Positions 24,148 to 31,544 of a stretch of DNA of 64,000 nt are shown one piece after another. The DNA comes from Olsenella uli (GTDB taxonomy: Bacteria > Actinomycetota > Coriobacteriia > Coriobacteriales > Atopobiaceae). The stretch covers positions 186,001 through 250,000 of the forward strand of contig NZ_JACJJK010000003.1 in assembly GCF_016899935.1 (NCBI RefSeq). The letters are read 5' to 3'. The position numbers and the translations under genes are program-made. A model generated the notes under the pieces. It made no database searches. It worked only from the letters and a program-made list of their open reading frames with translations, and was not told the origin of the DNA. Every line of letters starts with the position of its first letter. Position 1 is the stretch's first letter.

Positions 24148-25338
24148 GTGCGCGTCGCGATCAGCGCATGTCTGCTCGGGGCCCCCGTCCGCTACGACGG
24201 GGGCTCCAAGCCGTGCGCGGAGGTGCGCGAGCTTGCGAGGAAGGTCGACGTCGTGCGCGTGTGCCCGGAGACGGCCTCGGGACTGCCCGTGCCGCGCCCG
24301 CCGGCCGAGCAGCGGGACGGGCGCGTCCTTCTCGCCGACGGGCGGGACGTGACCGAGGACTTTGCCCGGGGGGCGGAGGTCTCGCTCTCCGCCGTCCGCC
24401 GCCGGCCGGTCCCGCTGGCGGTGCTCAAGGCGAAGAGCCCCTCCTGCGGCGTCGGCCTCGTCTACGATGGGACCTATACCGGAAGGCTCGTTTCGGGCCA
24501 GGGCGTCTTCGCCGAGCGGCTCGAGAAGGAGGGGGTCTGCGTGGTCACCGAAGAAACCGTGCGCGCGTGCAAGCCGAGCGTGGAGCATCCCGTCGCCATC
24601 GTCCTGGGGAGCGGCCTCGGGCATCTGGGGAGCCTCGTGCGCCCGGTGCGCCGGATCGACTACCGCGACATCGAGGGCTTCCCGCTCTCCGCGCGCCCCG
24701 TGGCCGGCCACAGCTTCGAGGCCACGGTCGGCACGATCGACGACGTCCCCGTGGTGGTCTACCCCGGGCGCATCCACCTCTACCAGGGCTACTCCGCCGC
24801 CGAGGTGACCGCGCTCGTGCGCCACGCGCACCACCTGGGCTGCCGCGACATCATCTTCGCCTGCGCCACGGGCGCGGTGCCGGGCAACGCCGAAGTGGGC
24901 CTGGGCATCCTGACCGACCAGATCAACCTCACCGGGCGCAACCCGCTCGCCGAGTGGGAGGGCCTGCGCGACGTGGAGAGCCCGTTCGTGGACATGAACG
25001 AGGCCTTCTCGCCCTACCTGCGCACGCTCGCGCGCGGCGTGGCGGACGACCTGGGGATCCACGTGGACGAGGGAGTCTACGCAGGCGTGCTCGGCCCGTG
25101 CTTCGAGACGCCCGCCGAGGTGGCGGCCCTGCGCGCGCTCGGCGTCTCCTACGTGGGCATGTCCACGGTGAACGAGGTCATCATGGCCAAGGCGCTCGGG
25201 ATGCACGTGCTCGGGCTCACGCTCGCGGCCAACGAGTCCGGCGCGCCGGCGGTCTCTCACGAGACCGTGCTCGCGGCGGCGGGGGAGCGGGCCGAGGACT
25301 TCGAGCGTCTCGTCCGGGGCGTCCTGCGGCTGCTGTAG
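24148..25338 (+). CDS. Fusion of DUF523 and purine nucleoside phosphorylase
   Basis: Two unrelated domains in one 396-residue chain. Residues 1-138 are DUF523: start VAISACLLGAPVRYDGG, CPE, and KAKSPSCGVG with its Cys. Residues about 149-396 are a trimeric type II purine nucleoside phosphorylase: IVLGSGLG, GHSFEATVG, YPGRIHLYQGY, GPCFETPAE and the base-recognition part MSTVNE. The second domain splits inosine/guanosine with phosphate. DUF523 has unknown function; the fusion hints at purine or sulfur-purine salvage. It starts at GTG 24148, four bases after the preceding stop. There is no stop or frameshift at the join, so the fusion is real in this sequence. Confidence 0.88.
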   Translation: MRVAISACLLGAPVRYDGGSKPCAEVRELARKVDVVRVCPETASGLPVPRPPAEQRDGRVLLADGRDVTEDFARGAEVSLSAVRRRPVPLAVLKAKSPSCGVGLVYDGTYTGRLVSGQGVFAERLEKEGVCVVTEETVRACKPSVEHPVAIVLGSGLGHLGSLVRPVRRIDYRDIEGFPLSARPVAGHSFEATVGTIDDVPVVVYPGRIHLYQGYSAAEVTALVRHAHHLGCRDIIFACATGAVPGNAEVGLGILTDQINLTGRNPLAEWEGLRDVESPFVDMNEAFSPYLRTLARGVADDLGIHVDEGVYAGVLGPCFETPAEVAALRALGVSYVGMSTVNEVIMAKALGMHVLGLTLAANESGAPAVSHETVLAAAGERAEDFERLVRGVLRLL

Positions 25339-25360
25339 GGCGGGGCGGGTCGCGGGTCGT

Positions 25361-25652
25361 GGGTCGTCCCGGAATCCGGGGCCTTGTTCCGGTGGCGTCT
25401 TGGAATCGGGGCCCTTGTCCCGCGCGCGTCCCGGAATCCGGGAGGTTGCGCGCCGTGGGCGGCCAAACATGGTCCAGCCCCGGCGATTCTCGGACCGTTT
25501 TGCGCCAATCCCTGCGATTCCTAGAGTCGCGCGCGACAAGTTCAACGATTCCTAGAAGCGCTCGTGACAACCCCAGCGATTCTTAGAAGCGCTCGTGACA
25601 ACCCCCGTGTTTCCTAGAAGCACCCGCGACAACCCCGGCGATTCCCGGAAGC
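25361..25652. repeat. Mirrored array, exact 31-base period (copy 2)
   Basis: Three forward units (TTGT-like cores at 25384, 25415, 25446) are followed by six inverted units (25473, 25504, 25535, 25566, 25597, 25628). All steps are 31 bases, except the centre, which is 27 as in copy 1. The first inverted unit is decayed. The last four inverted units are clean: GACAA, then CGATTC, then CTAGAAGC. It lies between the fusion gene and the tRNA promoter, with a GAGAAAAAC word just to the right. Confidence 0.9.
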
Positions 25653-25695
25653 CGGGCCCCACTGCGCCCCGCTCGCCGGGCGAGAAAAACGAGGC

Positions 25696-25724
25696 TTGCG
25701 CGCCGCCCGTTCTTCTCGTATAGT
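25696..25724 (+). promoter_or_regulatory. Promoter of tRNA-Thr (TTGCGC-17-TATAGT)
   Basis: TTGCGC (25696-25701) and TATAGT (25719-25724) are 17 bases apart and end 14 bases before the tRNA. A GTTCTTCTC word lies between them at 25709-25717, inside the spacer. Confidence 0.75.
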
Positions 25725-25738
25725 AGTTAGCCGCTTAC

Positions 25739-25814
25739 GCCAGCTTAGCTCAGTTGGTAGAGCACCGCTCTCGTAAAGCGGGGGTCACCAGTTCGAGTCT
25801 GGTAGCTGGCTCCA
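25739..25814 (+). tRNA. tRNA-Thr, anticodon CGU, with encoded CCA
   Basis: The cloverleaf is complete. The acceptor GCCAGCT (25739-25745) pairs with AGCTGGC (25804-25810). The D arm is GCTCAGTTGGTAGAGC and the anticodon stem CCGCT/AGCGG has loop CTCGTAA, giving anticodon CGT at 25772-25774. The T arm is ACCAG-TTCGAGT-CTGGT. The discriminator is T25811 and CCA is encoded at 25812-25814. It reads ACG threonine codons. Confidence 0.96.
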
Positions 25815-25825
25815 GCGTAAGTGCA

Positions 25826-25857
25826 GGCCGTCGGGTTTCTCGCCCGGCGGCCTTTTT
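25826..25857 (+). terminator. Rho-independent terminator after tRNA-Thr
   Basis: GGCCGTCGGG pairs with the CCCGGCGGCC arm, with TTTCTCG in the loop, followed by TTTTT. The loop holds a variant of the reverse GAGAA word. Confidence 0.9.
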
Positions 25858-26058
25858 GCATAAGCGCGACAGGCTCAAACGAGCGGCTGATCTGAACCCG
25901 TTCCGTTTTGTAAGGGGATTGTAAGGGTCGGGCGAGCGCGCCGCCGCCGCAGCCCTTCTCGGCTCTGCGACCTTCAGGTTTACGCTATCCTTATCGGGCG
26001 TTTACAAAGCTGTGACAATTGGCCGCTCCCCGCGGTCGCGAAGGAAGCGAGTGCGCCC

Positions 26059-27108
26059 TTGATTAGCTTTGAGCAGTTCCTCGGCGTCCTGTCGAGCAAT
26101 CCCTTTCTGATCGTCGTCATGGCCCTCGTCATGGGCACCATCTTCGTCAACGGTGCCACCGACGCGGCCAACGCCATCGCCGAGCCCGTGGGCACCCGCT
26201 CCATCAACGTGGACTCGGCGATTCTCATGTCGGTCATCTGCAACTTCGTGGGCCTCGTGTTGATGTCGTTCATCTCCACCGCCGTCGCGGACACGATCTC
26301 CGGCATGGTGGACTTCGGCGGGGACACTCACGCCGCGCTCATCGCGCTCGCGGCCGCCACGGTAGGCATCGTGGCCTGGGGCGTGGGCGCCTGGCTCTTT
26401 GGCATCCCCACCTCGGAGAGCCACGCGCTGATCGCCGGCCTCACCGGCGCCGCGCTCGCGGTCTCCGGCGGCCTCGACGGCGTGAACGGCGCGGAGTGGA
26501 TCAAGGTCATCTACGGCCTCGTGCTCTCCACGGTGCTGGGCTTTCTCGCCGGCTGGGTCATCTCCAAGATCATCCCGATTGCCTGCAAGAACGCCGACCG
26601 CCGCACGGCCAACAACTTCTTCGGCCGCATGCAGGTGCTCGGCGCCGCCGGCGTGGCCCTCATGCACGGCGCGCAGGACGGCCAGAAGTTCATGTCCACC
26701 GCCATGCTCGCCATCGCGCTCTCGCTCGACATGACGGTGGGGGAGATGGGCGGCTTCCCGCTCTGGATCATGGTGCTCTGCGCCGCGGTCATGGCCATCG
26801 GCACGGCTGTCGGCGGCAAGAAGATCATCAAGAAGGTTGGCATGGAGATGGTGCGCCTGGACAAGTACCAGGGCTTTGCTGCCTCCGTGTCCGCCACGGC
26901 GAGCCTGCTCATCGCCACACTCACCGGCCTTCCCGTCTCCACCACCCACACCAAGACCGCCGCGATCATGGGCGCCGGCGCCGCCAAGGACCCCAAGTCC
27001 GTCAACTGGGGCGTCGCCAAGGAGATGGTCCTCACCTGGGTCTTCACGTTCCCGGGCTGCGGCGTCATCGGCTTCGTCCTCGCCAAGCTCTTCCTGGTCC
27101 TGTTCTAG
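26059..27108 (+). CDS. pit: Low-affinity inorganic phosphate transporter (PiT family)
   Basis: A 349-residue polytopic membrane symporter for phosphate with H+ or Na+. The duplicated PiT signatures are present: NGATDAANAIAEPVGTRSI near the N-terminus and GLPVSTTHTKTAAIMG near the C-terminus, with the PTSESHALIAG motif in the first half. Start is TTG 26059 behind AAGGAAG; the GTG eight bases earlier reads into a stop. About 200 bases upstream are gene-free and hold no clear regulatory box. It forms a pair with the DUF47 protein downstream. Confidence 0.93.
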   Translation: MISFEQFLGVLSSNPFLIVVMALVMGTIFVNGATDAANAIAEPVGTRSINVDSAILMSVICNFVGLVLMSFISTAVADTISGMVDFGGDTHAALIALAAATVGIVAWGVGAWLFGIPTSESHALIAGLTGAALAVSGGLDGVNGAEWIKVIYGLVLSTVLGFLAGWVISKIIPIACKNADRRTANNFFGRMQVLGAAGVALMHGAQDGQKFMSTAMLAIALSLDMTVGEMGGFPLWIMVLCAAVMAIGTAVGGKKIIKKVGMEMVRLDKYQGFAASVSATASLLIATLTGLPVSTTHTKTAAIMGAGAAKDPKSVNWGVAKEMVLTWVFTFPGCGVIGFVLAKLFLVLF

Positions 27109-27168
27109 GCCGTCCGTTCGCGCGACGGCCGCACGTCCTTCTCGCCCGCTCAAGACAAAGGAGTCCAC

Positions 27169-27795
27169 ATGCCCCGCATCAAGAAGGAAGACGAGTTCTA
27201 CACCATGCTCAAGGAGTTCGCGGCCCTCATCGTCGAGGCGGCGGACGAGTACCACAAGATCATCTGCGAGTTCCCAGAGTCCATGAGCTCCATCCCGCAG
27301 ATGAAGGTCTACGAGTCCACCTGTGACGAGCGCGTGAAGGCCATCATGGCCAAGCTCTACACCTCCTTCATCACCCCGATCGACCGCGAGGACATCTCCA
27401 GCCTGGCGCTGGCGATGGACGACGTCGTGGACTCCATGTACGGCGTGGCGGTGCGCCTCGACCTCTTCAACATCGGCGACCTGCGCATCGAGGCCAAGCA
27501 GATCTCCGAGCTCACGGTCCGCGCCGTCCACGAGATGCAGCAGATGATCAACCATCTCCCCGACTACAAGAAGGACCGCGTGGTGCTGGAGAAGGCCATC
27601 GAGATCGGCACGGTGGAGGACGAGGGCGACACCGTCTACCAGAAGGCGCTGCGCCGCCTCTTCTCCGACGAGGAGGACGCGAGCGGCAAGTACGCGGTCA
27701 CGTGGCTGCGCATCTTCGACCGCATGGAGCTCTGCCTGGACGCGTGCGACCGCGTCTCCGGCATCGTGCGCGACATCATCATGAAGGACGCGTAG
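27169..27795 (+). CDS. DUF47/PhoU-like accessory protein of Pit
   Basis: A 208-residue all-helical protein of the DUF47 family (related to PhoU), genetically linked to Pit transporters and thought to tune them. Features are a long acidic helix pattern, the EDISSLALAMDDVVDSM motif and the KALRRLFSDEED region. ATG 27169 has AAGGAG upstream. There is a GTCCTTCTC word in the 60-base gap after pit (27135), and another GAGAAGAAC just past its stop (27801). Confidence 0.88.
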   Translation: MPRIKKEDEFYTMLKEFAALIVEAADEYHKIICEFPESMSSIPQMKVYESTCDERVKAIMAKLYTSFITPIDREDISSLALAMDDVVDSMYGVAVRLDLFNIGDLRIEAKQISELTVRAVHEMQQMINHLPDYKKDRVVLEKAIEIGTVEDEGDTVYQKALRRLFSDEEDASGKYAVTWLRIFDRMELCLDACDRVSGIVRDIIMKDA

Positions 27796-27828
27796 AGGGC
27801 GAGAAGAACGTCCATCGCGCGGGTGTCA

Positions 27829-27914
27829 GCCCAAGGCGAGGACCCTCGACCTTCACGCAGGACTGCGCTTCGCGGAAGATCCTGCTTGGAAGGCCGGGGG
27901 TCCTCGCCTTGGGC
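27829..27914. repeat. 86-base near-perfect hairpin of unknown role
   Basis: Bases 27829-27845 pair perfectly with 27898-27914 (17 bp). Inside, CCTTC/GAAGG and GCAGGA/TCCTGC extend the stem, interrupted by small mismatches. No T-run follows, so it is not a plain terminator. It lies 34 bases after the DUF47 gene in a 320-base gap. Confidence 0.85.
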
Positions 27915-28010
27915 GGCCGACTCTGGGCGGTTTCTCTTGCCGAGAGGGTGGGGTTGGCGGCGGGCGGATAACGTGCAGAAATAAGCACAACTATCTATAT
28001 GGCCAGTTGA

Positions 28011-28044
28011 AAATAACGTACATGTCGAATTCTGTACGTTAATT
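28011..28044. promoter_or_regulatory. AT-rich inverted repeat ahead of the reductase (candidate operator)
   Basis: AAATAACGTACA and TGTACGTTAATT form 12-base arms with one mismatch around a 10-base AT-rich loop. The island 27975-28050 is far AT-richer than its surroundings and is about 30 bases upstream of the TATACT element, so a regulator-binding site is plausible. It recalls the CGTTATT words in the 11644/38042 elements. Confidence 0.45.
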
Positions 28045-28072
28045 CGTCGGGAGGCGGGCGACGTCGCGACGG

Positions 28073-28078
28073 TATACT
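28073..28078 (+). promoter_or_regulatory. -10 element (TATACT) of the aldo-keto reductase
   Basis: TATACT lies 40 bases before ATG 28118, after the AT-rich inverted repeat. No good -35 is seen. Confidence 0.5.
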
Positions 28079-28117
28079 CACTAGTGACGTAGCGTCGCTT
28101 GTTGAGAGGGGATACGC

Positions 28118-29257
28118 ATGCTGTATCGGGACTTCCGGGGGCTGAGCCTTTCTCGGCTGGGGTTCGGGGCAATGCGCCTGCCGTGCGTGGACGGCAGCGA
28201 CTCCGAGCCGGACCAGGCGGCCGTCGACCAGATGGTGGACTACGCGCTCGAGCAGGGCGTGAACTACTTCGACACCGCATGGGGCTACCACGGCGGGCAA
28301 TCGGAGGTCGTGCTCGGCCGCGCCCTCGCGCGCCACCCGCGAAACTCCTACTACCTGGCGGACAAGTTCCCGGGCTACGACCTGGCCAACATGGGCAAGG
28401 TCGAGGAGATCTTCGAGGAGCAGCTCCGCAAGACCGGCGCCGGCCACTTTGACTTCTACCTCTTCCACAACGTGTGCGAGAAGAACGTCGACGAGTACCT
28501 CAACCCCGCCCACGGCATCCTCGACTACCTGCTCGCGCAGAAGGCGGCCGGGCGCATCCGTCACCTGGGCTTCTCGGCGCACGGGGACCTCCCGTGCCTC
28601 ACGCGCTTCCTCGACGCGTACGGCGAGCACATGGAGTTCTGTCAGCTCCAGATCAACTACCTGGACTGGGAGTTCCAGAACGCGCGCGCCAAGGTGGAGC
28701 TGCTCGCCGAGCGCGGCATCCCCGTGTGGGTCATGGAGCCCGTGCGCGGCGGCAAGCTGGCGCGGCTCTCGCCCCGGAACGCGGCGATTCTCGCCGAGAC
28801 GCGCCCGGACGAGACGCCTGCGGCATGGGCGTTCCGCTTCGTGCAGGGCATCCCCGAGGTCGTGGTCACGCTCTCCGGCATGTCCGACTTCGAGCAGCTG
28901 CGCCAGAACGTGGCCACGTTCTCCGAGGAGCGCCCGCTCGGCGAGCAGGACCGTGCGGCCCTGGCTCGCGTGACGGCCAACCTGCTGGGCCGCCACACTG
29001 TGCCCTGCACGGCGTGCCGCTACTGCACGGACCACTGCCCGATGGGCCTGGACATCCCCAAGCTGCTCGAGCTCTACAACGAGGCGATGGTCACGGGCGG
29101 CGACGGCGGGTTCATCCCGGCCATGTACGTGGGCACGCTGCCCGAGGACAAGCGCCCGGGCGCCTGTATCGGCTGCGGGAGCTGCGCGGCGGTGTGCCCG
29201 CAGCAGATCGACATCCCCGGCACGCTGGCGGACTTCGCGGCGCGGCTCGCGGGGTAG
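28118..29257 (+). CDS. Aldo-keto reductase with C-terminal ferredoxin domain
   Basis: A 379-residue protein. Residues about 1-285 are an aldo-keto reductase barrel: RLGFGAMRLP, the catalytic Asp/Tyr region NYFDTAWGYHGGQSE, the Lys in LADKFPGY and GFSAHGDLP. A Cys-rich ferredoxin segment follows: CTACRYCTDHCPMG and CIGCGSCAAVCPQ, enough for two [4Fe-4S] clusters. This AKR-ferredoxin class is common in anaerobes. Substrate is unknown. ATG 28118 has GAGAGGGG upstream. Confidence 0.9.
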   Translation: MLYRDFRGLSLSRLGFGAMRLPCVDGSDSEPDQAAVDQMVDYALEQGVNYFDTAWGYHGGQSEVVLGRALARHPRNSYYLADKFPGYDLANMGKVEEIFEEQLRKTGAGHFDFYLFHNVCEKNVDEYLNPAHGILDYLLAQKAAGRIRHLGFSAHGDLPCLTRFLDAYGEHMEFCQLQINYLDWEFQNARAKVELLAERGIPVWVMEPVRGGKLARLSPRNAAILAETRPDETPAAWAFRFVQGIPEVVVTLSGMSDFEQLRQNVATFSEERPLGEQDRAALARVTANLLGRHTVPCTACRYCTDHCPMGLDIPKLLELYNEAMVTGGDGGFIPAMYVGTLPEDKRPGACIGCGSCAAVCPQQIDIPGTLADFAARLAG

Positions 29258-29279
29258 CGGGCGCGGCGCGCGGGAGCCC

Positions 29280-29981
29280 TCAGCGCTGCGGCGGGAGGGG
29301 AACCTCCACCGGCCCGCCCTCGCGCTGGGTCTTCCGCATGCCGCGCGCGTACGCCGCGCCGGAGCCGATGCTCGCCACCAGCGCCACCGGAAGCGGCACC
29401 ACTCCAAAATAGGCGATGAGCTGTAGGACCATGAGGGAGAAGACCATCCCCAGCAGCACGTGTGACTGGCCGACGGTCTTCTCGGCAAGGCGCGTGAGCC
29501 GCGTGCCGTTGCGGGCAGGATGCTCGCCGAGGTAGCGCAGCAGCTCGTAGTAGTTGGTGAGCCCGAGGCGCTTTCGGAGCCGCCAGGAGACAACGATGAG
29601 CACCAGCCAGGCTCCGATGACGGCGAACGTGAGGTAGCTCCAGAGCAGCGTGGAGAAGATGGGGTGCAGGTCCCAGCAGCTTCCGGCAAGCCCGAGCTCG
29701 AGGAAGAGCCAGCACAGCGTGTCCGCGAGGAAGAGGGCGGTCAGCTGGCGCGCGTCCGCGTCCGCCCGGCGCTTGATTTCCGGCACATCGTCGCCGACGA
29801 GGGCATCGATCGTGGTGCCAAACTCGTGCGCCATGACCTTGAGGCTCTCGATGTCGGGCAGGGTCTTGTTGCGCTCCCAGTTGCTGATGGTCTGCCGGCT
29901 CACGCGGCAGAGCTCGGCGAGCTCGTCCTGGCGCACGCCCGCCGCCTCGCGGTGCTCGCGTATGCGAGTCCCGACGTCCAT
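29280..29981 (-). CDS. Membrane-bound XRE-family regulator
   Basis: A 233-residue protein with an N-terminal HTH_3 domain (residues 5-60, VRQDELAELCRVSRQTISNWERNK), followed by a linker and four hydrophobic segments (about 88-105, 112-138, 182-200, 202-222). This one-component architecture may sense membrane or extracellular signals. The start at 29981 is preceded by AAGGAGG. It is convergent with the reductase and divergent from the HAD genes, so it could regulate either, which cannot be decided here. Confidence 0.8.
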   Translation of the reverse strand: MDVGTRIREHREAAGVRQDELAELCRVSRQTISNWERNKTLPDIESLKVMAHEFGTTIDALVGDDVPEIKRRADADARQLTALFLADTLCWLFLELGLAGSCWDLHPIFSTLLWSYLTFAVIGAWLVLIVVSWRLRKRLGLTNYYELLRYLGEHPARNGTRLTRLAEKTVGQSHVLLGMVFSLMVLQLIAYFGVVPLPVALVASIGSGAAYARGMRKTQREGGPVEVPLPPQR

Positions 29982-30170
29982 GACCCCTCCTTCGCCCGGG
30001 CCCTGCCCCCATCCTACCCGTCGCGGGCTCGGCCAAGGCGCGCACCTGCGTCAAAATGCTTTGACATCGGGGCCGCCGGCGCGTCCGGGGCGGCGCGCTC
30101 GCACCGGCGAGAAGAACGCGCGCTCTGATACACTGGCGGCGGTCCGCCCCACGCCAAGAAGGAGGCTCGC

Positions 30171-30812
30171 ATGGCACGTCCGGCGCGCATCGACGCCGTG
30201 CTCTTTGACTTTGACGGCACGCTCTGCAACACCGAGGTCGAGAACCTCCGTCTGGTGCAGGACGTGCTCCGCCAGATGGGCGCCGAGGTCCCGATGTCCG
30301 AGCTCGAGGTGCTCACGGGCGGGGAGGACCGCAGGACGGTCCCGCCGATTCTCGCGCGCTACGGCGTCGCCGGCACGATCGACGACTACGAGCACCTGCG
30401 GGACAACTGCTACCGCACCTACGCCGAGGCCGACCTCGCGCTGGAGCCCGGCGCGCTCGAGCTCCTGGACGACCTGCGCTCGCGTGGCGTGAAGGTGGGC
30501 CTGGTCTCGATGACGGTGGCGCGCTGCATCCTCACGGGCGTCGCCCGCCTGGGCATCCTGGACCGCTTCGACGCCATCGTGTGCGGGGACATGGTCGAGC
30601 GGCGCAAGCCGGCGCCCGACCCGTACCTGCGCGCGGCCGAGCTGCTCGGCGTGGAGCCGGGGGCGTGCGTGGCCGTGGAGGACTCGCCGACGGGCATCGG
30701 CTCGGCCAAGGCGGCCGGCTGCTACACGATCGCCTACACCGGCGGCGGCATCGTCCAGGACGTGAGCGCGGCCGACGAGGCGACTGGCTCGTTCGTGGGC
30801 CTCGCGCTGTAG
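30171..30812 (+). CDS. HAD-superfamily phosphatase (beta-phosphoglucomutase-like), copy 1
   Basis: A 213-residue HAD hydrolase: motif I DFDGTLCNTE, motif II GLVSMT, motif III Lys in RRKPAPDPY and motif IV VAVEDSPTGIGSAKAAG. The helical cap is subclass I, as in beta-phosphoglucomutase and PGP phosphatases. Close relative of the next gene. AAGGAGG precedes ATG 30171, and a GATACACT -10-like element lies at 30127-30134. Substrate unknown. Confidence 0.85.
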   Translation: MARPARIDAVLFDFDGTLCNTEVENLRLVQDVLRQMGAEVPMSELEVLTGGEDRRTVPPILARYGVAGTIDDYEHLRDNCYRTYAEADLALEPGALELLDDLRSRGVKVGLVSMTVARCILTGVARLGILDRFDAIVCGDMVERRKPAPDPYLRAAELLGVEPGACVAVEDSPTGIGSAKAAGCYTIAYTGGGIVQDVSAADEATGSFVGLAL

Positions 30813-30822
30813 CGGGACGGGC

Positions 30823-30856
30823 GAGAAGGACAGAGGGCAAGGACGCCGAGAAGGAC
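30823..30856 (+). repeat. Two GAGAAGGAC words between the HAD genes (example of the genome word)
   Basis: Exact copies at 30823-30831 and 30848-30856, 25 bases apart, same orientation. Exact GAGAAGRAC/GTYCTTCTC occurs about 50 times in the window by eye. Other intergenic copies: 3752, 3833, 8978, 11623, 25709, 27135, 27801, 30109, 32602, 32654, 36220, 38159, 45369, 51952, 53515, 55127, 62492. The flanks favour GGC before and G after. Confidence 0.8.
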
Positions 30857-30873
30857 GGCCCAGGGAGGGCGGC

Positions 30874-31518
30874 ATGGCACGACCGGAGCGCATCAGGGCG
30901 GCGCTGTTCGACTTTGACGGCACGCTCTGCGACACCGAGAGCAAGAACATGGAGCTCGCCCGCAGCATCCTGCTCGAGATGGGCGTCCCCGTGACCGACG
31001 AGGACATCGACGAGCTCGCGGGCGAGGACGACGCCGTCATCGTGCCGCGCTACTTCGAGAAGTACGGCGCGCCCTACACCTATGACGACTACGAGGCGCT
31101 TCGCAACGGGTGCTTCCGGACCTACGCGGAGGCCGACCTGGTCCTCGAGCCCGGCGCGCGCGAGCTCATGGAGGGCCTGCGGGCGCGCGGGGTCAAGGTG
31201 GGCCTGGTCTCGACCACGCCGGCGCGCGGCCCGCTCGTGGCGCTCGACCGGCTGAGGACCGTGCACCTCTTTGACGCGCTGGTCTTCGGCGACATGGTCG
31301 AGCGGCACAAGCCGGAGCCCGACCCCTACCTCTTCGCGTTGCGGCTTCTGGGGGTGGACCCCTCCGAGGCGGTCGTCTTCGAGGACTCGGCTGTGGGCAT
31401 CGCGGCCGCCCGCGCGGCGGGATGTCACGCCATCGGCTACGCCGGCTGCTCCGTCGTCCAGGACCTCTCCGCCGCCGACGAGGTCATCACCACCTACCTC
31501 GGCCTCGAGCTTGCCTAA
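30874..31518 (+). CDS. HAD-superfamily phosphatase, copy 2
   Basis: A 214-residue paralogue of the previous gene with the same start (MARPxRI) and motifs (DFDGTLCDTE, GLVSTT, KPEPDPY, VVFEDSAVGIAAARAAG). The pair is a tandem duplication that has diverged to roughly half identity by eye. The 61-base gap holds two GAGAAGGAC words (30823 and 30848). GGGAGGG precedes the ATG. The TAA stop lies in a palindrome that also ends the converging gene. Confidence 0.85.
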   Translation: MARPERIRAALFDFDGTLCDTESKNMELARSILLEMGVPVTDEDIDELAGEDDAVIVPRYFEKYGAPYTYDDYEALRNGCFRTYAEADLVLEPGARELMEGLRARGVKVGLVSTTPARGPLVALDRLRTVHLFDALVFGDMVERHKPEPDPYLFALRLLGVDPSEAVVFEDSAVGIAAARAAGCHAIGYAGCSVVQDLSAADEVITTYLGLELA

Positions 31519-31544
31519 AAGGGGTCAGGCCCCTTTTAGGCAAG
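31510..31544. repeat. Palindrome giving stop codons to both converging genes, copy 3
   Basis: Seventeen-base arms around A31527 with one G-T wobble. On the plus strand, TAA 31516-31518 ends the HAD gene; on the minus strand, TAA (31536-31538) ends the threonine aldolase gene. The core is the same AAAAGGGGTC...CCCCTTTT as at 5697 and 21761, so it probably also terminates transcription both ways. Confidence 0.9.

Noticed and set aside
5697-31544. Insertion sequences flanked by the palindromes
   Set aside because: No transposase frame, target duplication or longer shared sequence between the copies.
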